Shown: positions 8,747-17,071 of the stretch, one piece after another
Position numbering within the stretch: the stretch's first letter is position 1
Layout of the letters: every line of letters starts with the position of its first letter
Assembly: GCA_002127295.1 (NCBI GenBank)
Contig: NFUV01000001.1
Coordinates: forward strand, 1,922,001 to 1,986,000
Direction of reading: 5' to 3'
DNA length: 64,000 nucleotides
Source of the DNA: Chitinophagaceae bacterium IBVUCB2
GTDB taxonomy: Bacteria > Bacteroidota > Bacteroidia > Chitinophagales > Chitinophagaceae
Notes under the pieces: model-generated
The model's input: the letters and a program-made list of their open reading frames with translations, nothing else
The model's database searches: none
Told to the model about the DNA's origin: nothing
Made by a program: the position numbers and the translations under genes

Positions 8747-9862
8747 TTATTGAATAGTAAATGATATGCTATGTACTTCTTTTGGGGTTGTTTTAGCTGA
8801 ACGGGTGATATCATTATCAAATAAGCGATTCAGGTTATTACCCGCAAGGTCTTCCAGTCTTGATTCAATCTCTATAATATAATTGCCAGGTTTCCATAAT
8901 TCAACAGGAGTAAAACGTAAAATGGTTTCTTCTTCGGCTGTTTCAATAACACCGGCAATAATATTTCCCATGCTGTTAATGATGCGAACTGTATTTTTTA
9001 ATAAGACATGGTCCAATGTTTCCTGTAAATGAATTGTAAGAGGTTGATTCGTTTTTGCATTGGGCGTTATTATACTCCAGGCAGATGGATCTGGAGATAC
9101 AGCATCTCTTGTACCTGCAAAAAATGTTTTCCTATAAGAAGATTCCAATGCCATGCCCTCTGCACTGCGCCAATCTTTTCCAATTAACACAGCATAGCGG
9201 GTTGCTTTTTGTAACGGTGTTCCTGATCTTTTATTCGGTTGTAAATCCCGTTTGATTCTTCCCGGATCGAGCCAGAGAGTAAGCAGGGTTCTTTCTTTAT
9301 TCCATAATTCATTTTCCAAATCAAGGAATATGGATGGAACAGTATCGGTATCGTTCTTAAGTATTGTAATGTTTTTTATCGCCTCACCTTCCTGCATCGG
9401 TTGGGAGAATTGGATATAAATTTTCAAGAGATTTTCCGGTACTGTATCACTGGTAGGATAAATAGCTACTACAGTTGGTGCTTTTGAAAGTGTATCCAAT
9501 GGTATTTCAAATTGGCTGACTACTTGCTTTTTATAATACACCTCATACTGTAATCCACGGGTAAATGGAATAAGCGGTTGAAAAGTTATTACTTCGCCTC
9601 TTCTTATATAGTCGCCGATCACAGGAACATTTGTATGCTTTAGTTGTACCTCTATCTGTGAGTTGAGTGAATTTTCTGTAAGCCCCGGAAAAAGTTGTTG
9701 CGATATCAGTATGGCTTCCGCCTTGTTATCTTTCCATTGAATGATCACTTCCTGGTGACTATGTTTGTTTTTTTCAACACAGCCGATCAGTAAAAAAGAA
9801 AAAATCAGGCTCCATATACAATGAAGCCTGATCCTGTTATTATAAAATATGTACTTGCTCAT
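8747..9862 (-). CDS. Lipoprotein with bacterial Ig-like (SbsA-type) domains
   Basis: After an unusually long n-region, the lipobox LIGC lies near residue 28. The mature part has two or more Ig-like SbsA-type domains, with the pattern PTVVAIYPTSDTVPENL...IYIQFSQPMQEG and a second unit ending in RLEDLAGNNLNRLF. Such domains are found in surface-layer and secreted Bacteroidota proteins and have no enzyme activity of their own. The longest frame starts with GTG at 9871, but ATG 9862 overlaps the upstream gene's TAA by one base (TAATG), a typical coupled start. An intrinsic-terminator-like hairpin lies inside the signal-peptide codons. Confidence 0.75.
   Translation of the reverse strand: MSKYIFYNNRIRLHCIWSLIFSFLLIGCVEKNKHSHQEVIIQWKDNKAEAILISQQLFPGLTENSLNSQIEVQLKHTNVPVIGDYIRRGEVITFQPLIPFTRGLQYEVYYKKQVVSQFEIPLDTLSKAPTVVAIYPTSDTVPENLLKIYIQFSQPMQEGEAIKNITILKNDTDTVPSIFLDLENELWNKERTLLTLWLDPGRIKRDLQPNKRSGTPLQKATRYAVLIGKDWRSAEGMALESSYRKTFFAGTRDAVSPDPSAWSIITPNAKTNQPLTIHLQETLDHVLLKNTVRIINSMGNIIAGVIETAEEETILRFTPVELWKPGNYIIEIESRLEDLAGNNLNRLFDNDITRSAKTTPKEVHSISFTIQ
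9804..9832 (-). promoter_or_regulatory. Terminator-like hairpin inside a coding region (possible attenuator)
   Basis: Read on the minus strand, ATCAGGCT (9832-9825) pairs with AGCCTGAT (9811-9804) across a 13-nt loop and is followed directly by TTTTTTCTTTTTT (9803-9791). It falls about 30-70 nt into the Ig-like lipoprotein gene, downstream of the stop of the first gene of the operon. It could end part of the transcription after the first gene. Confidence 0.5.
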
Positions 9863-10974
9863 TACATCCACCGGTCGGCTCTTGCAGTATAGAGATCAAG
9901 GTCGCCATTGGCCCTGCGTTGTAATACCAGCACCTGTGTTTCATCAAGCTTATCCATTTGCAACACATTCACAGCAGGTAGGTTTGTAAAACTTACACCA
10001 GCCGTTCCATAACTTTCTTTGATGGGTTCTGTAAGAGTGCCTTCATACGATTCGATATTCTTATAATTGATTCGCATCACCGGACGGTTGGTATTGGCCA
10101 TGAACAAATAGGAGATGCCATCTTTCTTTAAGGTGATCATATCAACCGGTGAATTACCGGCGCCAAATTCAGCAACTGTTCTTCCTTTTACATGCTTGCC
10201 GGGTTTCAGTTCATCCAATGGAAATAAAACCAGCGGTGTACAAGTATAACTGGCCACTAAATATTTTTTGCCGTTCAATTCCGCTGTTGTAAAAGTGCGG
10301 ATCGGTGCATTCGTTTCAAATTTACCATGTGCAGCATGATAAATCTCTAATGATGCCTGCTCTTGTTTATCTGAAAAAGGAAAACTGATCTTTCTGAAAG
10401 TAGAACCAAACTCCTGGTTAGAAAGTCCGCTTAACATTACACTACCATCTGCATAATTAAGATCAGAAATAGATTGATCCCTCAATGGACGACCATTCCT
10501 GTCTTTCATATCATCTCCCGGCACATTAGCAATAGAGATACTGCTGTGTGAAATATCTTTTAAGTTAACCGGAACTATTTTATCGCCTTCCAGTGTAAGC
10601 AGCAACGGCGTACCATCATTGCTTTGCACAGCGATATATACTTTTTTAGAAATGGGGTTCACCGCTATGTCCTGTATCCGTACATTTTTTGCTTCAGTAC
10701 CTAATGCTGCCGCAATCTTTTGATCTATGTTTTTTACTTCTGTTGCCGTTGCTTTTTCTACCATCGTTTTGTCTTTGGTATCAATGGCAAACACCATAGC
10801 GGATTTAGAATCGCCGATAAAAAGAATTCCATCCGGCCCAAAAGAGATAGCACTGATGGATTTTATTTCCGCTGCTCCCTGTTTCAATCCATAAGGATTT
10901 GGTATGGGTCTGTTAGCAGAAAGCAGGATAATGAAAGCTGCACCGATTGCAGTAAAAAAATATATCTTTTTCAT
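9862..10974 (-). CDS. Secreted protein of unknown function, propeller-like
   Basis: A signal peptide covers about residues 1-20. The mature protein has repeated short beta-strand units with D/N-G turns (FGPDGILFIGDSKSAMVFAID; VNPISKKVYIAVQS; KKDGISYLFMANTNRP), suggesting a beta-propeller of the NHL/YVTN kind. No conserved catalytic residues are recognised. It is the first gene of a two-gene unit with the Ig-like lipoprotein, sharing one base with its start, so the two products probably work together at the cell envelope. Confidence 0.65.
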   Translation of the reverse strand: MKKIYFFTAIGAAFIILLSANRPIPNPYGLKQGAAEIKSISAISFGPDGILFIGDSKSAMVFAIDTKDKTMVEKATATEVKNIDQKIAAALGTEAKNVRIQDIAVNPISKKVYIAVQSNDGTPLLLTLEGDKIVPVNLKDISHSSISIANVPGDDMKDRNGRPLRDQSISDLNYADGSVMLSGLSNQEFGSTFRKISFPFSDKQEQASLEIYHAAHGKFETNAPIRTFTTAELNGKKYLVASYTCTPLVLFPLDELKPGKHVKGRTVAEFGAGNSPVDMITLKKDGISYLFMANTNRPVMRINYKNIESYEGTLTEPIKESYGTAGVSFTNLPAVNVLQMDKLDETQVLVLQRRANGDLDLYTARADRWM

Positions 10975-11027
10975 AACTGGTAATTTAGTAAGCTGAATAA
11001 TTATGTGGGATGTGTAATTTAAAAAAT

Positions 11028-12149
11028 TTAATGCTTATTTACCGTTTTTTTCCAATTCACTTTTCTCTCCTGCAGGTAATTCAACACAAATTCAAAACAG
11101 TTTTTATGCTTGCCTACCAATTCCGGGGGAAAAACTCCTTTTTCCATAAACAACCCTTTGCCAATTAAGTTCACCGCAGCGTTGCAGGTATACCCTGTTG
11201 TTCTGGCCATCGAAGATATTTTGGTTGCTGCGTCATATTCATCGTATAGTTCATACGTAACTGTTTCTTCTTTACTTGATATGATCACTTTCATTACGGT
11301 AAACTCTTCTTCTTCGGGACCCAGTTTCCATTGGTTCACTAATATTTTTGAAGTGAAGTCTAATGGCGATATATCAACTTCTTTTATTCTTAATGGTGTG
11401 CTGTCAAAAAATCCGGCTTGTTGCATGGCGATAATTAAATCAATATGACCGGGATAACGCAAGGTCTTTTCTTTCATATCCGGAATATGACCCATGGTAT
11501 AAAGAAGGGACCGGAGACCATCGGTATTAAAAGCTTCCAGTTCTCCTGCTTTATCAAAAGTTAGTATCTCCCTATCGCTTAATGCATGCTTCACCACAAT
11601 AGTTCCATCCTCTACCAATCTTGCAGGGCGGATGTATTCCTGTATCACATCAACCGGGGAGAAAGGTGCTTTGTATTGAAAGGGTGGTTTTCTTTCTTTG
11701 GGTAATCCGCCTACATAACAGGCAATCGATTCAATTTTCATTTCTTCGTTGTAGCGGCCTATGATGAAATTACTCATCCCCGGTGCCACACCACAATCAG
11801 TAATTACCGTTACATTTTTTTCTTTGGCCAACTCGTCCAACTGCAATACATCTTCAGGAAAAAAAGAAATGTCCACTACGTTTTTGCCGGCATGGATAAC
11901 GGCTTCCAATGTTTTGTAACCCATAAACCCGGGTACTGCTGTTACTACTACATCAAAAGGTAATAGCATTTCGGGATAACTGTTGAAATCCGATAGGTCG
12001 GCGGCGGCGGCATGTATATCATGGTTCCTGCTTTTTACCTCCTCGAGATGTGTGGCATTGAGGTCGAAAGTGGTAACAGCATGTTCTTTTGCTAAGTCAA
12101 GGGCGATGGCACTGCCGATCATGCCGGTACCTAATACTGCGATTGTCAT
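11028..12149 (-). CDS. Saccharopine dehydrogenase-family NAD(P)-dependent oxidoreductase
   Basis: Cytosolic enzyme of 373 residues. The N-terminal Rossmann fold starts at once with GTGMIGSAIALDL (residues 7-19), followed by an acidic residue after strand 2 (TFDLN), which favours NAD. The motif DCGVAPGMSNFIIG (around residue 117) is characteristic of the saccharopine dehydrogenase/lysine 6-dehydrogenase group, as is the C-terminal half with the ARTTGYTCNAAVNLI segment. Members act on lysine-derived or related amino acids. The neighbours give no pathway hint, so the substrate is left open. Confidence 0.85.
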   Translation of the reverse strand: MTIAVLGTGMIGSAIALDLAKEHAVTTFDLNATHLEEVKSRNHDIHAAAADLSDFNSYPEMLLPFDVVVTAVPGFMGYKTLEAVIHAGKNVVDISFFPEDVLQLDELAKEKNVTVITDCGVAPGMSNFIIGRYNEEMKIESIACYVGGLPKERKPPFQYKAPFSPVDVIQEYIRPARLVEDGTIVVKHALSDREILTFDKAGELEAFNTDGLRSLLYTMGHIPDMKEKTLRYPGHIDLIIAMQQAGFFDSTPLRIKEVDISPLDFTSKILVNQWKLGPEEEEFTVMKVIISSKEETVTYELYDEYDAATKISSMARTTGYTCNAAVNLIGKGLFMEKGVFPPELVGKHKNCFEFVLNYLQERKVNWKKTVNKH

Positions 12150-12333
12150 ATGGCTATTTTAATTGAGAAAGCAAATTTACGACAGTGAAAATTGAGGGTA
12201 CAAACAAAGACCATTCTACCAATGGCCAATTAAAAGACAGTTGCACAGAACAAAAGCGTAAAAAGGATCCATCTGGGAAAAACTCTTACCCGGCAATAGA
12301 AAAACTACTTACCAAAAAAGAGTAAATATGTGA

Positions 12334-12597
12334 TTGCAGAAGCAGAAAAAAAATTATTCTTTTGCTCTATCCAATATCCAACTTATGCAACTTATGATGT
12401 ACATAGGCAATGACCTTATAGAGTCTGTTGCCATCAACGTAAAAGACCTCCGTGTGCCCGGTTACCTGGGCAAATTCAAAAGAACCTTAAAAGACAAATA
12501 CCGTGAACTGGTACTATCAGACCCGGAAGCTGTTGAGTTCCTCGTTTTTAACCCGGAAATAAAACCTGACGGGTTGAATGCGAATCAACAACATTAA
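12334..12597 (+). CDS. Hypothetical protein, 87 aa or shorter
   Basis: An uncharacterised cytosolic protein. The sequence from about residue 20 (MMYIGNDLIESVAINVKDLR to PDGLNANQQH) has a natural, mixed composition. The start is unsure: TTG 12334 directly follows an in-frame TGA, and ATG 12385 or 12394 are alternatives. Its TAA overlaps the stop of convergent htpG. Upstream, 12185-12325 holds a 46-codon GTG-started frame rich in Lys and Ser that I do not call. Confidence 0.5.
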   Translation: MQKQKKNYSFALSNIQLMQLMMYIGNDLIESVAINVKDLRVPGYLGKFKRTLKDKYRELVLSDPEAVEFLVFNPEIKPDGLNANQQH

Positions 12598-14483
12598 ATG
12601 GTTTCAACACTGCGTTCTACAAATGCAGTAAGATCGGCACCTTTTAATAATCCCTGCGCCAGCATTGCCAAATCAAAAGCCTGCTTTGCCATGGCTGTTT
12701 GTTGGCCTTCTTCTGCATTCAATATTTTGCTGATGATCTTATGATTGGCATTGATGGCCACTTTATAATTATCCGGCATGGCTCCATAAAAGTTCATGCC
12801 GCCGGCACCGCCCATTTTACTCATGTCCTTCATACGGCGCATCCACTCTTCCATAGTAATTGTTACGGGCATGGCTTCCGCATGCTGACTTTCAATTTCC
12901 ACTTTCATAGCAGGATTGCTGATGGCTTTCTCAAAAATATTTTTGAGGCGGGTGGTTTCATCTTCTGTTAGCTGGTGTGCAGCAGTATCTTCTTTTACTA
13001 TCAGTTTATCAATTGTATCTGCATCCACTCTTTTCAGTGATGTTTTTTCCAGCTTCGTTTCAAGATGATGAATGAAATGCGTATCTATTGGTGAATTCAT
13101 CAATAATACATCGTATTCTTTTTTCCGGGCGGCTTGTATGTAGCTGTGCTGACGTTCCGGATCGTTGGTGTACAGGTAAACGAGCTGTTGTTCTTTATCG
13201 GTTTGAAAATCTTTTACCTTGATGCTGTATTCTTCCAGTGTATAATTTTCTTTGGTGGTATTGGTGAGTAATAAGAACTCTTTGGCTTTGTCGTAAAACT
13301 TTTCATCGGACAATGCACCATACTTAACAAAAATGCCGATATCGTCCCATTTCTCTTCGTAGCTTTTGCGGTCTTTCTTAAACAGTTCGCTGAGTTTATC
13401 TGCTACTTTACGGGAGATATAACTATTGATCTTTTTTACATTGCTATCGGCTTGTAAAAAAGAACGGCTAACGTTCAATGGAATATCCGGTGAGTCAATA
13501 ACACCGTGCAACAACAATAAAAATTCTGGTACGATGTCTTTTACTTCATCCGTAATAAATACCTGCCGGCTGAAAAGTTTTATTTTATTCTTCTGTACTT
13601 CAAAATCATTTTTCAGTTTAGGGAAATACAAAACACCGGTAAGGTTGAACGGATAATCAACATTGAGATGTATCCAGAAGAGCGGCTCTTCGCTAAAGGG
13701 ATACAATTCCCGGTAGAAAAATAAATAGTCTTCGTCTTTCAGATCTGCAGGAGATTTTGTCCAGATGGGGTGAGTGTTGTTGATGATATTATCAACTTCT
13801 ACCGATTTATATTTTGTTTTACCTTCTTCATCTACTCCATCTTCTATGGATTCTGTTTTGGTGCCGAACTGTACCGGCACGGGTAAGAACTTTGCATACT
13901 TGTTCAATATTTCGGCGAGGCGGTTCTCCTGCAAAAATTCTTCTGACTCTGCATTTACATACAAGATCACATCCGTACCTCTTTCTGTTTTGCTGCCTTC
14001 GCTTATTTCAAAACTGGTGCTGCCATCGCAGATCCAGCGGGCAGGCTCTGCACCCTCCTGGTAACTTAATGTTTGTATCTCTACTTTATCCGCCACCATA
14101 AAGGCCGAATAAAAACCAAGACCGAAGCGGCCGATGATCTCATTGGCATCTTTAGCTTCTTTGAATTTTTCCATGAACTCGGTAGCACCGGAGAAAGCCA
14201 CCTGGTTGATGTATTTTTTTATTTCTTCCGCCGTCATACCAATACCATTATCAGAAATGGTGATGGTTTTTGCTTCTGCATCCACTGCCACTTTTACTTT
14301 CAGGTCGCCGGTGGGTTGATTATAATGCCCGAGGGTGGAAAGACGTTTTATTTTTTGTGTAGCATCTACAGCGTTGCTCACTAATTCCCGCAGGAAAATT
14401 TCATTATCACTATAAAGGAATTTTTTTATGATGGGGAAGATGTTCTCGGTGTTGATGGAGATCGTTCCTTTTTCTTGTACCAT
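12594..14483 (-). CDS. htpG: Molecular chaperone HtpG (Hsp90)
   Basis: ATP-dependent cytosolic chaperone, 629 aa (E. coli 624). The GHKL ATPase domain shows LRELVSNAVDATQKIK, the ATP-lid residues in ISDNGIGMT, and GRFGLGFYSAFMVADKVEI. The middle domain includes LNVSRSFLQAD with the catalytic Arg, and a helical dimerisation domain follows (residues 500-629). It is monocistronic, with a TATCTTTG -7 box about 50 nt upstream of the start. No CIRCE element was seen. Confidence 0.98.
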   Translation of the reverse strand: MVQEKGTISINTENIFPIIKKFLYSDNEIFLRELVSNAVDATQKIKRLSTLGHYNQPTGDLKVKVAVDAEAKTITISDNGIGMTAEEIKKYINQVAFSGATEFMEKFKEAKDANEIIGRFGLGFYSAFMVADKVEIQTLSYQEGAEPARWICDGSTSFEISEGSKTERGTDVILYVNAESEEFLQENRLAEILNKYAKFLPVPVQFGTKTESIEDGVDEEGKTKYKSVEVDNIINNTHPIWTKSPADLKDEDYLFFYRELYPFSEEPLFWIHLNVDYPFNLTGVLYFPKLKNDFEVQKNKIKLFSRQVFITDEVKDIVPEFLLLLHGVIDSPDIPLNVSRSFLQADSNVKKINSYISRKVADKLSELFKKDRKSYEEKWDDIGIFVKYGALSDEKFYDKAKEFLLLTNTTKENYTLEEYSIKVKDFQTDKEQQLVYLYTNDPERQHSYIQAARKKEYDVLLMNSPIDTHFIHHLETKLEKTSLKRVDADTIDKLIVKEDTAAHQLTEDETTRLKNIFEKAISNPAMKVEIESQHAEAMPVTITMEEWMRRMKDMSKMGGAGGMNFYGAMPDNYKVAINANHKIISKILNAEEGQQTAMAKQAFDLAMLAQGLLKGADLTAFVERSVETI

Positions 14484-14534
14484 GGTCTGTTTGTTTTTTT
14501 AGAAATGTTTTACCCGTCCACTTGTTTCGGGCGG

Positions 14535-14542
14535 CAAAGATA
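14535..14542 (-). promoter_or_regulatory. Candidate -7 box for htpG
   Basis: The minus strand reads TATCTTTG, an exact TAnnTTTG match, about 52 nt upstream of the htpG ATG at 14483. The -33 element is unclear. Confidence 0.45.
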
Positions 14543-14621
14543 TGCAAGGGCTGTTCCAAAGCGGAATGATTTGCCAGATTGACAGGCAGGAAGGTTGGTT
14601 AGAGATGTAAGCGGAACAAAT

Positions 14622-14664
14622 AGAAAAAGAGCCGGAGAGATTGCCAGTGGTTGCTCTGCGGCTC
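14622..14664 (-). terminator. Intrinsic terminator after the SnoaL-like lipoprotein
   Basis: On the minus strand GAGCCGCAGAGCAACC pairs, with a few mismatches, with GGCAATCTCTCCGGCTC and is followed by TTTTTCT. It lies just after the stop at 14691. Confidence 0.7.
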
Positions 14665-14690
14665 CTTATGATATACTAATGGTGAATATA

Positions 14691-15176
14691 TTAATTAGCA
14701 GCGGGGGCTGGTGTGGTGTCGCTGTTCCAGATATCACGGTGCATTTTCCATTTGCCGTTCTCTTCTTTCCACATCACAATGTATTTTCCTTTTTCATACG
14801 ATACACCACCTTCACCCAATACTTCATATTTACCTGTTTCAATCACTCCTTCTTTTCCGCCCAGTACTTCTTCGGTGGTTAATGCGATATTCTTAAACCC
14901 GGCTTTTACTCCTTCATTAAAGAATGCAGTAATGCCTGTTGCTCCACAAATCTTAGGCATGCCTTGCGGACTCATACAACCATCAGTAGTATATAAAGCG
15001 GCAAATGCTGCGGAATCGGCTTTGCCAAAGCTTGATCCGAAAATGATATTACTCGCAGCGATCTGTATTCTTACCGAATCAATATTAAAACTGCTTGCTT
15101 CGGTTGTTGCTGTTTTACTTTCGCAGGAAGTGAAGAAGATGGCTGAAGCGGCAAAAAGGATAACTAAATATTTCAT
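14691..15176 (-). CDS. SnoaL/DUF4440-like lipoprotein (NTF2 fold)
   Basis: The signal has lipobox FTSC (Cys18). The mature 140 residues match the NTF2-like fold of the DUF4440/SnoaL group: an N-terminal helix (IDSVRIQIAASNIIFGSSF), the AALYTTDGCMSPQGMP strand-turn, then a curved sheet ending in GKWKMHRDIWNSD. Such proteins bind small hydrophobic molecules or act as isomerases, but most Bacteroidota lipoprotein members have no known activity. It is followed by its own terminator. The RDD gene lies 55 nt upstream on the same strand. Confidence 0.8.
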   Translation of the reverse strand: MKYLVILFAASAIFFTSCESKTATTEASSFNIDSVRIQIAASNIIFGSSFGKADSAAFAALYTTDGCMSPQGMPKICGATGITAFFNEGVKAGFKNIALTTEEVLGGKEGVIETGKYEVLGEGGVSYEKGKYIVMWKEENGKWKMHRDIWNSDTTPAPAAN

Positions 15177-15231
15177 GTGTTCATTTTTGTTTGGGGAAGG
15201 TAGTTTGTTTTTGCGGATGCAGCTACCGTTT

Positions 15232-15717
15232 CTATGAACGGTTGATGTCTTTATAATTTACCACCCATGTTTTGCTCCACTTGTCGTGCCAGGGATGTGC
15301 CGGATTGCCCAAGGCACTAAAGGCATTGAAGGGAACGGCTCTTATTAATCCACGAAGTAAGGCAGTATCTCCTTTGATGCGGCTGCCATTTTCATAAACG
15401 GCAATGGTGCCGGTAATCAATTTACCAAGTGAACGGCCTTTGAATACTGCTTCCAGTAAACCCATGTACATACCATATAGTAAGAGAAATACAAGACGGC
15501 CCAACAAATTAAAACCTTCATGTTCTCCATAGAGAAGAATAGCGAGGTCCCAACTAATTTCCACCACTATATAACTGAAGAAATACATGAACACATAAAA
15601 GCCAACGAGATCAATTAAATAATTAGCGAGGCGTTTGCCCTGGCTGGCCTGTGTTACTTTACTAAAATCATCAAAGAGATGTTGCTCCTGCGGGGGTTGT
15701 GGTTGTGTTTCTTCCAT
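15232..15717 (-). CDS. RDD family membrane protein
   Basis: Inner-membrane protein with three or so helices. The RDD signature Arg and Asp residues occur in KRLANYLIDLVGFY, and the family's second motif FKGRSLGKLITGTIAV follows a helix pair. The C-terminal part (RGLIRAVPF, then a Trp-rich WHDKWSKTWVV tail) also fits the family. Some RDD proteins have been linked to Na+/H+ exchange, but the general role is unclear. ATG 15717 (MEETQPQ) is preferred to the longer frame from 15753. Confidence 0.85.
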   Translation of the reverse strand: MEETQPQPPQEQHLFDDFSKVTQASQGKRLANYLIDLVGFYVFMYFFSYIVVEISWDLAILLYGEHEGFNLLGRLVFLLLYGMYMGLLEAVFKGRSLGKLITGTIAVYENGSRIKGDTALLRGLIRAVPFNAFSALGNPAHPWHDKWSKTWVVNYKDINRS

Positions 15718-16008
15718 GGGGTGTTTTTGTTGGAATGAAAATAAGAGAAACAATATTAGTATGAAAAGGGATTGGGTAATAAAATAAATTTGAATGCGCC
15801 TGCTGATGCATTGCTAGAGCAATGAATTTTGGAAAACAAGTGCATGGAAGTTTTGAAATGGCTGTTGTTATTTTCCCGGTGATGGGTGGTTTCTTTTACA
15901 AGGCTTTCAATTTACCTGTAGCGGCTGACCGATGTGTGGCTAATGGAAATAAAAGAGGTAGTGCTGGTTGTAATTTGAGCGGTTAAGCTATTGGTTTTAG
16001 TCCAAAAA
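15718..16008. other. Intergenic DNA without a recognised gene
   Basis: This stretch lies between the RDD start and the 21-bp array. I find no convincing coding frame, RNA or hairpin with a T-run. Confidence 0.5.
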
Positions 16009-16281
16009 TTGACAAATTTGTAAGAACAGTTGACAATTGCATCAGGATAGTTGACAATTGTTTTGGAACAGATTGCACTTGCATTAGAGCAGCTAACAAT
16101 TGCATTAGCTCAGCTAGCATTTGCATTATTGCAGATAACAATTAGTTTTGTGCAGGTGACAATTGTATTAGAGCCAGTGACAATTGCATTAGCGCAGCTA
16201 GCAGTTGTTTTAGAGCAGATGGCAGTTGCAGTGCAGCAGATTGCAATTGCAGCAAGGCAGATGGGCGTTGTTTTGCTGCCA
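16009..16281. repeat. Array of 13 degenerate 21-bp tandem repeats
   Basis: Thirteen consecutive 21-bp units fit a consensus near TTGACAATTGCATTAGAGCAG, with a partial fourteenth to about 16296. The phase is kept without a single indel. Several units hold the palindrome CAATTG and some the string TTGACA. The unit length is a multiple of three, so a frame from 16051 to 16296 is open and would encode heptads like TIALAQL, but it has no ATG start (it begins at TTG after TAG). The repeat DNA therefore explains the frame. The array ends about 40 bp before an HTH gene. Confidence 0.85.
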
Positions 16282-16323
16282 ATGGCTGTTTTTTAAATTA
16301 CAACATCTAAAAACCAATACGTT

Positions 16324-16677
16324 ATGCTTAGTTTGAATGTAGCCCGCCTTTTACAGAGCCGTGGCATTGACAATGTGAGCCGGTACCTGGTGGAAAAGGG
16401 TATGAAGTACCATACGGTGAACCGGTTGCTGAGCGGAAAGACGGATAGCCTCACTTATGCGACCATTGAACAGCTTTGCATTTTGTGTACCTGTGCGCCG
16501 AATGAACTGTTTGTATGGCGGGATGATGGCAGCCATGCTTTGGCCAAGGACCACCCGCTGCATACACTAAAAGCAAAGGATGAAGTGGTGAACCCGGTGG
16601 AGCGGATCAAAAAATTATCAGTAAGTAAACTGGAGAAGCTGAAAGAGTTTATGGATGGGTTGGAGAAGGAGGGGTGA
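16324..16677 (+). CDS. Helix-turn-helix (XRE/HTH_26-like) DNA-binding protein
   Basis: Residues 1-65 match a Cro/CI-type helix-turn-helix of the HTH_26 kind. The pattern is NVARLLQSRGI, a recognition region KYHTVNRLLSGKT, then LTYATIEQLCILCTCAPNELF, which resembles the LCxxLxCxPxDL ending of this family. The C-terminal 40 residues are charged and helical (PVERIKKLSVSKLEKLKEFM). It is 117 aa and probably a transcription regulator. Its position directly after the 21-bp array makes the array a natural candidate operator. The base composition still resembles the host, unlike the following genes. Confidence 0.75.
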   Translation: MLSLNVARLLQSRGIDNVSRYLVEKGMKYHTVNRLLSGKTDSLTYATIEQLCILCTCAPNELFVWRDDGSHALAKDHPLHTLKAKDEVVNPVERIKKLSVSKLEKLKEFMDGLEKEG

Positions 16678-16726
16678 GTTGGATGTAAATCCTTCTATGT
16701 ATTATAGCATTCGCTGATTCTAATCA

Positions 16727-16993
16727 TTATGAAAAGTCATATTTATAGAATGCACCTCTCTCAATAGCTATTACGATATGTGTATCATTAATTAATTGCT
16801 CTTCTGTCAAATCTTCCTCATAAGAATCATCAATTTCATTATGCACATCAAATGTATTTGTGTCGGGATAATAAATGATTCGCTTACTACTCCTAAGATT
16901 AAAGTTTAAAAGAATAAAAAATTCCGCCCATCCTCTTCTATCGTCATAGATAGCCTCCTTTTTCAATTCCTCTATGGAGGTAATTTTTTTCAT
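16727..16993 (-). CDS. Hypothetical small acidic protein
   Basis: 88 residues, not recognised. It begins MKKITSIEELKKEAIYDD, then a hydrophobic strand-like segment (WAEFFILLNFNLRSSKRIIYY), then a very acidic stretch (EIDDSYEEDLTEEQL) and a closing IVIAIERGAFYKYDF. There is no signal or membrane helix. It is AT-rich like the nuclease-helicase operon and points away from it. Size and acidity would fit an anti-toxin, immunity or anti-repressor protein, but nothing specific supports that. Confidence 0.6.
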   Translation of the reverse strand: MKKITSIEELKKEAIYDDRRGWAEFFILLNFNLRSSKRIIYYPDTNTFDVHNEIDDSYEEDLTEEQLINDTHIVIAIERGAFYKYDFS

Positions 16994-17007
16994 CGCTTAG
17001 TTTTTTA

Positions 17008-17015
17008 CAAAAATA
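17008..17015 (-). promoter_or_regulatory. Candidate -7 box for the 88-aa gene
   Basis: The minus strand reads TATTTTTG (TAnnTTTG), 14 nt upstream of the ATG at 16993. Confidence 0.35.
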
Positions 17016-17071
17016 AATAATGACCCTTAAAGTCCGTTGACTTAAAAGCCACAATAGCTGATCTTCCTGGT

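Noticed and set aside
12185-12325. 46-codon GTG frame rich in Lys/Ser
   Set aside because: No signal, domain or ribosome-binding support and low-complexity composition; not called as a CDS.
13426-14384. Several plus-strand frames inside htpG
   Set aside because: They are antisense to a fully conserved HtpG sequence and have no domain of their own.
16009-16281. CRISPR-like array
   Set aside because: Units are contiguous and degenerate; there are no unique spacers between identical repeats, and no cas genes are near.
16051-16296. 81-codon open frame across the 21-bp array
   Set aside because: The unit is a multiple of three and has no stop in this frame, so the frame is open by default. It starts with TTG directly after TAG and has no ATG at its head. 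I record the repeat rather than a gene.
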